From assembly GCF_016741775.1 (NCBI RefSeq), contig NZ_JAERRK010000026.1, positions 1 to 64,000 on the forward strand: a stretch of DNA of 64,000 bases, given 5' to 3'. The DNA comes from Streptomyces actinomycinicus (GTDB lineage: Bacteria; Actinomycetota; Actinomycetes; Streptomycetales; Streptomycetaceae). The notes beneath the pieces are model-generated. The model was given only the letters and a program-made list of their open reading frames with translations, had not been told where the DNA came from and searched no databases. The translations under genes were made by a program, and so were the position numbers. Positions 19,111 through 27,297 of the stretch are shown here, one piece after another (position 1 is the first letter of the stretch; every line of letters begins with the position of its first letter).

Positions 19111-19587
19111 ATGGATCTTCCGGTCGTCGTCGGCGTCGACGGCTCCGAATGTCGTGGTGCGCGGCAGCCACGACGACGCGGTCCGCCCAGGGGCCCCGGG
19201 CCGGATCGTCCTCGGGGTCGGGGGAGGCCGAGGAGGTCGGCTGCCGTACGGTTCGCCGTTCAGGAGGCGGCCCTGCGCGGGGTGCCCCTGGACGCCGTAC
19301 GGGCCTGGCGGCACTCCCTGCGCGAACCGGCGCACGCCGAACAGCAGCAGGCCGCCGAACTGCTGGAGGAGGTCCTGCGGGACGTGCCGGCGGAGCCGTC
19401 GGTGCATCGCCACGCCGTCGAAGGGAACCCCCGTGACGCGCTGGTCGCCGCCTCCCGCGAGGCTGGCCTGCTCGTCGTCGGCGCCCGGCGCCGGCCGGGC
19501 CACTACGGGCTCCGGCTGGGCCGGGTGGCCCACGGCGTGCTGCACCACGCGGCATGCCCGGTGGCCGTCGTACCAGAACTCTCCTGA
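19111..19587 (+). CDS. degenerate universal stress protein (internally deleted, frameshifted, possibly a pseudogene)
   Basis: The 158-codon frame starts with a normal Usp first strand (LPVVVGVDGSE), then runs through about 30 Arg/Pro-rich residues unlike any Usp, then resumes normal Usp sequence (AVRFAVQEAALRG to CPVAVVPEL). In another frame the odd stretch reads VVVRGSHDDAVRPGAPGRIVLGV, exactly the end of one Usp domain plus the start of the next. The simplest reading is a former two-domain Usp that lost most of domain 1 and picked up compensating small indels. The final domain retains its ATP-loop region in altered form (GARRRPGHYGLRLGRVAHG). Whether the product folds is uncertain. Confidence 0.6.
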   Translation: MDLPVVVGVDGSECRGARQPRRRGPPRGPGPDRPRGRGRPRRSAAVRFAVQEAALRGVPLDAVRAWRHSLREPAHAEQQQAAELLEEVLRDVPAEPSVHRHAVEGNPRDALVAASREAGLLVVGARRRPGHYGLRLGRVAHGVLHHAACPVAVVPELS

Positions 19588-19634
19588 CATTCCCGGCACA
19601 CTTGCCGCCGATGAACGACGAATCCGGAGGTCCC

Positions 19635-22016
19635 ATGCCCACGGCCGCCCACCCGGACGCCACCGCACTCACCGACGAGGAACTGCGCAGCCTGGACGCC
19701 CACTGGCGCGCCGCCAACTACCTGGCGGCGGGTCAGATCTACCTCATGGCCAACCCGTTGCTGACCGAGGCGCTCAGGCCCGAGCACATCAAGCCGCGGC
19801 TGCTCGGTCACTGGGGCACCTCGCCCGGCCTGAACCTGGTGTACACGCACCTCAACCGAGTGATCAAGGCGCGGGGACTGGACGCCCTGTGCGTCTGGGG
19901 CCCGGGACACGGAGGCCCGGCGGTGCTCGCCGGCTCCTGGCTGGAGGGCAGCTACAGCGCGACCTACCCCGACGTGACCCGGGACGCGGCGGGCATGGCC
20001 AGGCTGTTCCGCCAGTTCTCCTTCCCCGGCGGGGTCCCCAGCCACGTGGCCCCGGAGACCCCCGGCTCGATCCACGAGGGCGGCGAACTCGGCTACTCGC
20101 TCGCGCACGCCTACGGCGCCGCGTTCGACAACCCTGCCCTGCTGGTGACCTGCGTGATCGGCGACGGCGAGGCGGAGACCGGGCCGCTCGCCGCCTCCTG
20201 GCACTCCAACAAGTTCCTCGACCCGGTCCACGACGGCGCCGTCCTGCCGATCCTGCACCTCAACGGTTACAAGATCGCCAACCCGGCCGTGCTGTCCCGG
20301 CTCCCCGAACCCGAACTCGACGCGCTGCTACGGGGATACGGCCACGATCCCCTCTACGTCACCGGCGACGACCCGGACACGGTGCACCGGGCCCTGGCCG
20401 CGGCGTTCGACGAGGCACTGGACACCATCGCCCTGGTGCAGCGTTCCGCCCGCGAGGACGGCGCCCCCGAGCGGGTGCGCCGGCCGTTGATCGTGCTGCG
20501 CACCCCGAAGGGCTGGACCGGTCCGGCCGAAGTCGACGGCGTTCCCGTCGAGGGCACCTGGCGCGCCCATCAGGTCCCGCTCGCCACCGTGCGCGAGAAT
20601 CCGGACCACCTGCGGCAACTGGAGCAGTGGCTGCGCTCGTACCGGCCCGACGAGCTGTTCGACGCGGACGGCCGCCCCGTCGCCGAGGTCCTGGCCTGCG
20701 TCCCCGAGGGCAGCAGGCGACTCGGAGCGAGCCCGCACGCGAACGGCGGACTTCTCACCCGCGCGCTGCCGCTGCCCTCCCTCGACGACTTCGCGGTACC
20801 CGTCGACAAGCCCGGCACCACCCTCCACGAGCCGACCCGGGTCCTGGGTGACTTCCTCGCACGGGTCATGGACGACACCCGGGTACGCCGGGACTTCCGC
20901 CTCGTCGGACCGGACGAGACCGCTTCCAACCGGCTGCAGGCCGTCATCGACAGCGGCGGCAAGGCCTGGCAGGCCGGGGTGCTCCCGGTGGACGAACACC
21001 TGGACCGGCACGGCCGGGTGATGGAGATCCTCTCCGAACACCTCTGCCAGGGCTGGCTGGAGGGATATCTGCTGACCGGCCGGCACGGTCTGTTCTCCTG
21101 CTACGAAGCCTTCGTGCACATCGTGGACTCGATGGTCAACCAGCACATCAAGTGGCTGAAGACCGCACGGGAACTGCCCTGGCGGGCCCCTGTCCCGTCC
21201 CTCAACTACCTCCTCACCTCACATGTGTGGCGCCAGGACCACAACGGCTTCTCGCACCAGGATCCCGGGTTCGTCGACCACGTCCTGAACAAGAGCCCGG
21301 CCGTCGTCCGGGTCTACCTGCCGCCGGACGCCAACACGCTCGTGTCCGTGACCGACCACGTCCTGCGCAGCCGCGACTACGTCAACGTCGTCGTGGCGGG
21401 CAAACAGCCCTGCTTCGACTGGCTGACCATGGACGAGGCCCGGGTGCACTGCGCGCGCGGGGCCGGAATCTGGGACTGGGCCGGCACCGAGAACGGCGGG
21501 GAACCCGACGTCGTCCTGGCCTGCGCCGGTGACGTCCCCACGCAGGAGGTGCTGGCGGCGGCACAGCTGGTGCGGCGGCACCTGCCCGGGCTGGCGGTGC
21601 GCGTGGTCAACGTGGTCGACATGACGCGGCTCATGCCGCACGAGGAGCACCCGCACGGGATGACCGACTTCGAGTACGACGGGCTGTTCACGCCGGACAA
21701 ACCGGTGATCTTCGCCTACCACGGTTACCCGTGGCTGGTCCACCGCCTCGCCTACCGCCGGGCCGGACACCCCCACCTCCACGTACGCGGCTACAAGGAG
21801 TCGGGGACCACGACCACCCCGTTCGACATGGTCGTCCGCAACGACCTCGACCGGTACCGGCTCGTCATGGACGTCATCGACCACGTCCCGGGTCTCGCCG
21901 TCCGAGCGGCCCCCGTTCGCCAGGTCATGGCCGACGCCCGCGCCCGCCACCACGCATGGATCCGCGAGCACGGCACGGACCTGCCCGAGGTCGCCGAGTG
22001 GAGCTGGAACGCCTGA
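19635..22016 (+). CDS. xfp: phosphoketolase (xylulose-5-phosphate/fructose-6-phosphate)
   Basis: 793 residues, full length for XFP. The ATG at 19635 has GGAGG five bases upstream. Thiamine-diphosphate enzyme features include WGPGHGGPA, GDGEAETGPLAASWHSNKF, ILHLNGYKIANP, ETASNRLQAV and the C-terminal LWQDHNG-like region 'VWRQDHNGFSHQDPGF'. It cleaves xylulose-5-P or fructose-6-P with phosphate to acetyl-phosphate plus a sugar phosphate, giving ATP through acetate kinase without oxygen. Location right behind two universal stress genes in the OsdR island fits a fermentative role under hypoxia. It converges on the STAS gene across a 26-bp tandem repeat. Confidence 0.95.
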   Translation: MPTAAHPDATALTDEELRSLDAHWRAANYLAAGQIYLMANPLLTEALRPEHIKPRLLGHWGTSPGLNLVYTHLNRVIKARGLDALCVWGPGHGGPAVLAGSWLEGSYSATYPDVTRDAAGMARLFRQFSFPGGVPSHVAPETPGSIHEGGELGYSLAHAYGAAFDNPALLVTCVIGDGEAETGPLAASWHSNKFLDPVHDGAVLPILHLNGYKIANPAVLSRLPEPELDALLRGYGHDPLYVTGDDPDTVHRALAAAFDEALDTIALVQRSAREDGAPERVRRPLIVLRTPKGWTGPAEVDGVPVEGTWRAHQVPLATVRENPDHLRQLEQWLRSYRPDELFDADGRPVAEVLACVPEGSRRLGASPHANGGLLTRALPLPSLDDFAVPVDKPGTTLHEPTRVLGDFLARVMDDTRVRRDFRLVGPDETASNRLQAVIDSGGKAWQAGVLPVDEHLDRHGRVMEILSEHLCQGWLEGYLLTGRHGLFSCYEAFVHIVDSMVNQHIKWLKTARELPWRAPVPSLNYLLTSHVWRQDHNGFSHQDPGFVDHVLNKSPAVVRVYLPPDANTLVSVTDHVLRSRDYVNVVVAGKQPCFDWLTMDEARVHCARGAGIWDWAGTENGGEPDVVLACAGDVPTQEVLAAAQLVRRHLPGLAVRVVNVVDMTRLMPHEEHPHGMTDFEYDGLFTPDKPVIFAYHGYPWLVHRLAYRRAGHPHLHVRGYKESGTTTTPFDMVVRNDLDRYRLVMDVIDHVPGLAVRAAPVRQVMADARARHHAWIREHGTDLPEVAEWSWNA

Positions 22017-22050
22017 GCGTGACCGCCCCGGGGGGAGGGCCGTGAGATCC

Positions 22051-22162
22051 GGGCGGCCTTCTTCCCAGGGGCGGCTGCCGGCTTTCTCCTCAGGGGGCGG
22101 CCTCCTGTCTTCTCCTCAGGGTGCGGCTTCCTGCCTTCTCCTCAGGGTGTGGCTTCCGGCAG
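22051..22162. repeat. 26-bp tandem repeat between phosphoketolase and STAS genes
   Basis: Units start at 22051, 22069, 22094, 22120 and 22146. The common core is GGGGCGGC then TTCTCCTCAG. The full units at 22094-22119 and 22120-22145 are 26 bp; the outer ones are partial. The CTCAG ending of the unit at 22120 contains the stop codon (TCA, 22142-22144) of the minus-strand STAS gene, and the earlier units end in the same CTCAG. Confidence 0.85.
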
Positions 22163-22531
22163 CGGATGAGGGACCCGTGCGTGCACTTCGAAGACGCCCC
22201 CGAGTCCGGTGGCCCGCAGGGTGCGCCGGAAGTTCGCATCCTCCGCTATCAGCCGTATCCGGCCCTTGCGGGCCAGCGCCCGGTTACGGGCCCGGCACAG
22301 TACCCCGAGCCCGGCACAGTCGATGAAGTGGACCGACCGCAGGTCCACCACCAGGTCGGGCTGCGGGCGCGCGGTGAGCGCGTCGAGCCGTTCGGACAGC
22401 GCGGGGACGCTCAGCAGGTCGACCTCGCCCCGCAGGGTGACGACGTTCGCGTCGCCGACCACGCGGTGGGCTATGACCAGGTTCTGCCCTGTGTCGTGTT
22501 CGGCCGCGTGGACGGTGTCGTTCTCGGACAT
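22142..22531 (-). CDS. STAS-domain anti-anti-sigma factor lacking the phosphorylatable serine
   Basis: 129 residues, a single SpoIIAA/RsbV-like STAS domain (VVTLRGEVDLLSVPALSERL, VVDLRSVHFIDCAGLGVL). In the family the loop reads D-S/C-S-G, with a serine that the anti-sigma kinase phosphorylates. Here it is D71-C72-A73-G74, so neither position can accept phosphate in the usual way. The protein could therefore be a permanently active antagonist or have lost partner switching. An OsdR-type box ends 37 bases upstream of the start, linking it to the hypoxia island rather than the stressosome operon. Confidence 0.85.
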   Translation of the reverse strand: MSENDTVHAAEHDTGQNLVIAHRVVGDANVVTLRGEVDLLSVPALSERLDALTARPQPDLVVDLRSVHFIDCAGLGVLCRARNRALARKGRIRLIAEDANFRRTLRATGLGGVFEVHARVPHPLPEATP

Positions 22532-22567
22532 GCGATGAGCGAACCGGAAAAACCGGACGCGGTACTA

Positions 22568-22581
22568 GGGCCGTTCGGCTC
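22568..22581. promoter_or_regulatory. OsdR/DevR-type box upstream of the STAS gene
   Basis: GGGCCGTTCGGCTC carries one mismatch to the palindromic motif. It lies 37-50 bases upstream of the STAS start, closer than the other boxes of the island. Confidence 0.55.
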
Positions 22582-22679
22582 TGATCACCGGCCCGGCCGG
22601 GCACAGCGGCTTCCGGCGCTCCCGGTGGGCGCTCGGCGGGCACCCGGCTCCCCGGCCGGCGCCGTCCGGGCACAGGGAA

Positions 22680-22693
22680 GGGCCGGACGGCCC
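22680..22693. promoter_or_regulatory. OsdR/DevR-type box upstream of the alcohol dehydrogenase
   Basis: GGGCCGGACGGCCC has perfect arms and ends 108 bases before the dehydrogenase ATG, the same distance range as the other boxes. Confidence 0.65.
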
Positions 22694-22800
22694 AAGCCGC
22701 GGCCCCCACCCACTGGTGAAGCTGGACAGGCGGGACGGATCCGGCACCGGGCCGGAACGCGGATCCCGCGATGGAGCGAACGCAGAGGGTGAGGAGCGCC

Positions 22801-23871
22801 ATGAAAGGCTTCGTCTTCCACGGTCCCGGACAGGCGTCCTGGCGAGACGTCCCGGATCCTGCCGTCAAGGCACCCACCGATGCCATCGTGAAGGTCGGCG
22901 CCGTGACCATCTGCGGGACGGACCTGCACATCCTCAAGGGCGACGTCCCCGAGGTCCGCCCCGGCACGGTACTCGGTCACGAGGCGGTCGGTGAGATCGT
23001 CGAGACCGGCAGCGACGTGCACACCGTACGGCCGGGCGACCGGGTGCTGATCTCCTGCATCACCTCCTGCGGCCGGTGCCGGTTCTGCCGGGACGGCTCG
23101 TACGGCCAGTGCCGGGGAGGCGGGGGCTGGATCCTCGGCCACCTCGTCGACGGCACCCAGGCCGAGTACGTCCGCGTCCCGCACGCCGACCTGTCCGTCC
23201 ACCCGCTGCCCGCCGCCGTGCGCAGCGAGGAAGCCGTCCTGCTCGCGGACATCTTCCCGACCTCCTACGAGGTCGGAGTCCTCAACGGACGCGTACGCCC
23301 CGGGGACACCGTCGTCATCGTCGGCGCGGGCCCGATCGGACTGGCGGCGATCGCCACGGCACGCCTGTTCGCCCCGGAGAGGATCGTCTCGGCCGACCTG
23401 GCTCCCGCCCGGCTGGAGGCCGCCCGCCGGCTCGGTGCCGACGCTGTCGCGGACGTCCGGGAGGCCCCGGACGAACTGGTCGCCGACCTGACCGACGGGC
23501 TCGGCGCGGATGTGGTCATGGAGGCGGTCGGCGCACCCGAGAGCTTCGAGCTGTGCACCCGTCTGGTCCGCCCCGGCGGGCACGTGGCCAACATCGGTGT
23601 GCACGGCAAGCCCGCCACCCTGCACCTCGACGACCTGTGGGACAAGAACGTGACCATCACGACGGGCCTGGTGGACACCCGCTCCACCCCCATGTTGCTG
23701 CGGATGGCCGCCGCCGGCCGGTTGCCCACCGCGCAACTGGTCACGCATGCCTTCGCGCTGGATCACATGGAAGAGGCGTACGACGTCTTCACCAAGGCCG
23801 CGGACACGGGCGCGCTGAAGGTGGTGCTCGGCGGGGAGCAGCACGCGGAGGTCGCCGTTCCAGCGGCTTGA
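22801..23871 (+). CDS. zinc-dependent alcohol dehydrogenase (MDR superfamily)
   Basis: 356 residues. The catalytic zinc site begins ICGTDLHIL and GHEAVGEIVETG. The structural zinc cysteines are in CITSCGRCRFCRDGSYGQC. The NAD(P)-binding Rossmann motif is VVIVGAGPIGLAAIATA, followed by an acidic residue (SADLAPAR) that favours NAD. The start follows GAGG nine bases upstream. It probably interconverts an alcohol and an aldehyde to balance NADH when oxygen is limiting, which fits its OsdR-type box and neighbours. The last codons and TGA stop recur downstream in a 31-bp array. Confidence 0.9.
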   Translation: MKGFVFHGPGQASWRDVPDPAVKAPTDAIVKVGAVTICGTDLHILKGDVPEVRPGTVLGHEAVGEIVETGSDVHTVRPGDRVLISCITSCGRCRFCRDGSYGQCRGGGGWILGHLVDGTQAEYVRVPHADLSVHPLPAAVRSEEAVLLADIFPTSYEVGVLNGRVRPGDTVVIVGAGPIGLAAIATARLFAPERIVSADLAPARLEAARRLGADAVADVREAPDELVADLTDGLGADVVMEAVGAPESFELCTRLVRPGGHVANIGVHGKPATLHLDDLWDKNVTITTGLVDTRSTPMLLRMAAAGRLPTAQLVTHAFALDHMEEAYDVFTKAADTGALKVVLGGEQHAEVAVPAA

Positions 23872-23965
23872 CCGAGAAGCGAGAAGGCGGTCTCCGCTTC
23901 GGCGGCTTGACCGGGAGGCGGTCTCCGTTCCGGCGGCTTGACCGGGAGTCGGTCTCCGCTCAGGG
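23850..23965. repeat. 31-bp tandem repeat spanning the dehydrogenase stop codon
   Basis: Units start at 23850, 23889, 23920 and 23951. Each starts GGTCTCCG, continues with GCGGCTTGACCGGGA and has a 31-bp period; the first is stretched to 39 bp by a GAGAAG duplication. The first unit is the end of the dehydrogenase coding sequence, so its TGA stop (23869-23871) recurs in the next two units. The last, partial unit runs into the stop codon (TCA, 23960-23962) of the convergent gene. Confidence 0.9.
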
Positions 23966-24427
23966 GCGCCGCCGTCCTTCGTCGTGCGTGTCGTGCGTAT
24001 CGGTGACCAGCACGCCCGTGACCATCTCCGGATGGATGCGGACCGCGTGGTCCGTCTCCTGCTGCGGGCCCCAGGGACCCAACATCCCGAGGACGCGCCG
24101 CAGTTCGTCGGGGTCGGTGATCAGGCGGGCGAATCCGGTGATCACCACGCTCCACCCGGCATGCGTCTCCGGGTCGATCACGTCGGCCTCGTAGGCCACC
24201 ACCACTCCCGTACCGTCGGCCCGCTGGGCGGAAGAGGTCAGTGCCCCGCCCTCCTGCGTGCGGATCACGATGTCCCCGCCGTCCACGATGTGGTTGACGG
24301 GACGGACCGTGGGCAGCGCCTGCCAGGTGAAGACCAGCCTTCCGAGGGAGACACTGCCCAGCAGGCTCAGGGCCTCGGCCGGGCCGAGGTCGACGCGGCG
24401 CCGTCTCGGACTGTGATCACTGATCAT
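23960..24427 (-). CDS. pyridoxamine 5'-phosphate oxidase-like flavin/F420-binding fold protein
   Basis: 155 residues from the ATG at 24427. The split-barrel fold is suggested by GRLVFTWQALPTVRPVNHIVDG, with core LGRLVFTWQALPTVRPVN, IVIRTQEGGAL, VVVAYEADVID and WSVVITGFARLI. This pattern is common in actinobacterial flavin-, haem- or F420-binding proteins of the PNPOx superfamily, several of which belong to DevR regulons (Rv-type 'pyridoxamine oxidase-like' genes). A redox or detoxifying role is inferred; the true cofactor is unknown. Two OsdR-type boxes lie in the divergent region shared with the sensor kinase. Confidence 0.75.
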   Translation of the reverse strand: MISDHSPRRRRVDLGPAEALSLLGSVSLGRLVFTWQALPTVRPVNHIVDGGDIVIRTQEGGALTSSAQRADGTGVVVAYEADVIDPETHAGWSVVITGFARLITDPDELRRVLGMLGPWGPQQETDHAVRIHPEMVTGVLVTDTHDTHDEGRRRP

Positions 24428-24731
24428 GGCTGGCTTCTTCGCTGGCTTCCTCGCGCGACCCCGGCTCTCGTCTCGTCGGAACGGCCGCCCGGTCTCGTCT
24501 CCTGCGACACCGAGCGGGCGGAGCGACACCGCGGGGGAACCGGTGCCGCTCCTGATTCCACGGTTGCTCCCGGCCCTCGTGCGTCCCAGTGCCGTTCGGT
24601 CCTCGGTGGGGGGCCGTTCGGCCCGGTTTCACGGGGTGGGCCGGTCCGGCGCACCGCCCCGGACGGAAGCCGATATCGTGGAGTCGACCCGCCGGTGAGG
24701 TCCGTGTGCCGGCCGGACCTGGAGGGACTTG
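24428..24731. other. 304-bp divergent region between the PNPOx-like gene and the sensor kinase
   Basis: No gene is supported. Besides the two OsdR-type boxes (separate entry) there is only GC-rich DNA. The kinase ribosome site GGAGGGA sits at its right end. Confidence 0.5.
24589..24624. promoter_or_regulatory. paired OsdR/DevR-type boxes upstream of the sensor kinase
   Basis: GTGCCGTTCGGTCC (24589-24602, degenerate) and GGGCCGTTCGGCCC (24611-24624, perfect) are centred 22 bases apart and end 107 bases before the kinase GTG. They can also serve the divergent PNPOx-like gene. Confidence 0.65.
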
Positions 24732-26450
24732 GTGGCAGGCTCCGAGGAGCCCCGCGTACGGCTGCCGCAGCTCAAGCTCGACGAACTGCTGGAGGAGCTG
24801 CAGGCCCGGATCAGTGCGGCCCGGGGCACCCAGGGCCGCGTGCACAGCCTGCTGGAGGCGGTCCTCTCCGTCGGCCGGGAACTGGACCTGGAACAGGCTC
24901 TGCACGCCATCGTGGAAGCGGCCGCCGCGCTCGTGGACGCCGAGTACGCCGCCCTCGGTGTCATCGGACCGGACGGCACACGACTGTCCGCCTTCCACAC
25001 CGTGGGCGTCAGCGAGGAACAGATCGCCGCCATCGGCCCCTATCCGGAGGGCCACGGCATCCTGGGCGAGCTGATCCGGCACCCGGAGCCGCTCCGCCTC
25101 GGGAAGATCTCCGGGCACCCGGCCTCGTACGGCTTCCCGCCCGGCCATCCGCCCATGAACCGTTTCCTGGGTGTCCCGATCCGGGTACGGGACCAGGTCT
25201 TCGGCAATCTGTATCTGACGGAGAAGAGGGGCGGCGCCGAGTTCGACGAGGAGGACGAGTCGGTGCTGTCCACGCTGGCCGTGGCCGCCGGCGTCGCCAT
25301 CGACAACGCCCGCCTCTACGAGGACTCCCGGCTGCGCGAACGCTGGCTCGGCGCGAACGCAGAGATAGGCCACAGCCTGATGTCCGGCAGCGACCGCGCC
25401 GACTCCCTGGGCCTGATCGCCGAGCGCGCCCGGGAGATCTCGGCTTCGGCCCTGGCGGCGGTCGCCCTGCCCATGGAGGACACCAAGTCGCTCGCCGTGG
25501 AGATCGCCGTCGGAGTGGACGCGGAGGCACACCGTGGCCTGGTGCTGTCCATGGACGAAAGCCTGATGGGACTGGCGTACGCCGCTGCCGCCCCGGTCAC
25601 CAGCGACGACGTCGTGCACGACCCCCGGATCAACCCCGAGCCGCCTCGTTTCGGGGGGCTCGGCCCCGCCGTCGCCGTGCCCATCGGCACGGGCGAGGGC
25701 GGAGCGCGTGGCGTCGTACTGGTGGCCCGGGAGGAAGGCCGGCCGGTCTTCCTCCAGAGGGAGACCGAGATGCTGCAGGGCTTCGCCGCCCAGGCCGCCA
25801 TCGCGATGGAGCTGGCCGAGCGCAGGCAGGACGCGCAGCAGATCGCGCTGCTGGAGGACCGTGACCGCATCGCCCGGGACCTGCACGACCTGGCCATCCA
25901 GCGGCTGTTCGCCACGGGGATGACCCTGCAGAGCGCGGGGCGTTTCATCGAGCATCCCGAGGCCTCGGAGCGGGTGCTGCGGGCCGTCGACGACCTGGAC
26001 GAGACCATCAAGATCATCAGGTCGACGATCTTCGGGCTGCGGGCGCACAAGGGGACCGCCGGCAGCGGTTTGCGGGCACGGGTGGTCCGTACGGTCGGTG
26101 ACGCCGCCCCGGTGCTGGGCTTCACGGCCAGCGTGCGCATGGAAGGCCTGGTGGACACCGATGTGCCGGCCGACATCGCCGATGCCGTCGTCGCCGTGCT
26201 GACCGAGGCCCTCACCAACATCGCCCGGCACGCCCACGCCGGCCGGGCACAGGTGACCCTGACGACCGACGGCCGTGAAGTGCGCCTGCAGGTCACGGAC
26301 GACGGAGTGGGCATCGCGCCCGGCGGCCGGCGCAGCGGTCTGCGCAACATGGCCGAGCGGGCGGAAAGGCTCGGCGGCCGGCTCGAACTGACCCGCCCCG
26401 AGGACGGCGGCGCCACGCTCGACTGGCACGTCCCCCTGCCGCCTGGCTGA
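24732..26450 (+). CDS. osdK: double-GAF histidine kinase, DevS/DosT/OsdK-like
   Basis: 572 residues from a GTG preceded by GGAGGGA. Two GAF domains occupy about residues 50-190 and 205-350. The HisKA_3 dimerisation segment holds the phospho-acceptor His385 in DRIARDLHDLAIQRLF. The ATPase has EALTNIARHAHA, DDGVGIAPGG and SGLRNMAERAERLGG. There are no membrane segments. The first GAF contains YGFPPGHPPMNRFLGVP; in mycobacterial DevS the equivalent FPP-H-HPPM loop carries the haem ligand, so gas sensing is possible, though one of the two histidines is Gly here. The partner is most likely the regulator at 17137. The last codons border a 33-bp repeat array. Confidence 0.85.
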   Translation: MAGSEEPRVRLPQLKLDELLEELQARISAARGTQGRVHSLLEAVLSVGRELDLEQALHAIVEAAAALVDAEYAALGVIGPDGTRLSAFHTVGVSEEQIAAIGPYPEGHGILGELIRHPEPLRLGKISGHPASYGFPPGHPPMNRFLGVPIRVRDQVFGNLYLTEKRGGAEFDEEDESVLSTLAVAAGVAIDNARLYEDSRLRERWLGANAEIGHSLMSGSDRADSLGLIAERAREISASALAAVALPMEDTKSLAVEIAVGVDAEAHRGLVLSMDESLMGLAYAAAAPVTSDDVVHDPRINPEPPRFGGLGPAVAVPIGTGEGGARGVVLVAREEGRPVFLQRETEMLQGFAAQAAIAMELAERRQDAQQIALLEDRDRIARDLHDLAIQRLFATGMTLQSAGRFIEHPEASERVLRAVDDLDETIKIIRSTIFGLRAHKGTAGSGLRARVVRTVGDAAPVLGFTASVRMEGLVDTDVPADIADAVVAVLTEALTNIARHAHAGRAQVTLTTDGREVRLQVTDDGVGIAPGGRRSGLRNMAERAERLGGRLELTRPEDGGATLDWHVPLPPG

Positions 26451-26504
26451 GCCGCACCACGGTAGGCGACTGAGCCGCTGGGGGAGCGGGCGCTCGCTAC
26501 CCGG

Positions 26505-26621
26505 CTTCACTCCGGTGCCCGTGCTCCCCGGCTTCGGCTCCCCGGCTTCACTCCGTGCCGGCGGCTTCGGCTCCGTGGCTTCACTCCGTGTTCCCGGCTT
26601 CGGCTCCGCGGCTTCACTCCG
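26505..26621. repeat. 33-bp tandem repeat between sensor kinase and CBS gene
   Basis: CTTCACTCCG recurs at 26505, 26546, 26579 and 26612 (spacing 41, 33, 33), alternating with CGGCTTCGGCTCC. The TCA of the last copy (26614-26616) is the stop codon of the minus-strand CBS gene. Because 33 is a multiple of three, the duplicated TCAs lie in frame with it. Confidence 0.85.
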
Positions 26622-27297
26622 TGCCGGCTGCGACGAGCCGGCAGTCCACTCCGACCACACCCTCGACACCCCGTACCAGGCGTGCGGCCAGGGGGATACG
26701 GGCGGCGTCCTGTGCCCGCCCCGTCAGGGTGGCGACGCCCCCGGTGACCATGATGTGCACGGGCTCGACCGGCGCGGGGAAGAGCGGGTCGACGATGTCG
26801 CGCCGGATCTCGTCGGCGAGGTCGTCGTCCGGACGCAGGAAGACCTTGAGCAGGTCGCCGCGACTGACGACGCCTTCGAGCACCCCCTCGGCGTTCACGA
26901 CAGGCAGTCGCTTCACGCGCCGCAGCGCCATGATGCGCGCGGCCTCGGCGAGCGTGGCGTCCGTGTGCACGGTGACGGCCGGAGTGCTCATCAGCTCGTC
27001 GGCTCTCACCGCCCCGGCCTTGGCGAGGTCGGCCAGCCGGCGCATCTGGGTGAGCCGGTCCGGATCACTGCCCCGGAACTCCTCCTCGGGCAGCAGATCC
27101 GCCTCGGACACCACACCGACCACCCTGCCGTCGCCCTCCAGCACCGGAAGGGCGCTGACCTGCCACTGCACCATGCGCTCGGCGATGTCCTTGAACAGAG
27201 CCCCGCGGCCCACGGCGACGACGGCTCGCGTCATCACGTCACCCACCCGGCGCGGGCCGCTGCCCACGTCGTCCGCCTGCCACGCCCGGGCGGTCAC
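26614..27297 (-). CDS. CBS-pair protein with C-terminal BON domain
   Basis: 227 residues from a GTG at 27297 that overlaps the stop of the upstream gene as GTGA. Two CBS motifs follow: VGDVMTRAVVAVGRG with SALPVLEGDGRVVGVVSEADLL, and ADELMSTPAVTVHTD with KRLPVVNAEGVLEGVVSRGDLL. The last about 65 residues are a BON domain (HIMVTGGVATLTGRAQD). CBS pairs bind adenosine nucleotides, and BON domains bind lipids or membranes. Stand-alone CBS or CBS-BON proteins are recurrent members of DevR/OsdR regulons. It shares an operon with the cNMP-binding gene, behind an OsdR-type box. Confidence 0.88.
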   Translation of the reverse strand: MTARAWQADDVGSGPRRVGDVMTRAVVAVGRGALFKDIAERMVQWQVSALPVLEGDGRVVGVVSEADLLPEEEFRGSDPDRLTQMRRLADLAKAGAVRADELMSTPAVTVHTDATLAEAARIMALRRVKRLPVVNAEGVLEGVVSRGDLLKVFLRPDDDLADEIRRDIVDPLFPAPVEPVHIMVTGGVATLTGRAQDAARIPLAARLVRGVEGVVGVDCRLVAAGTE

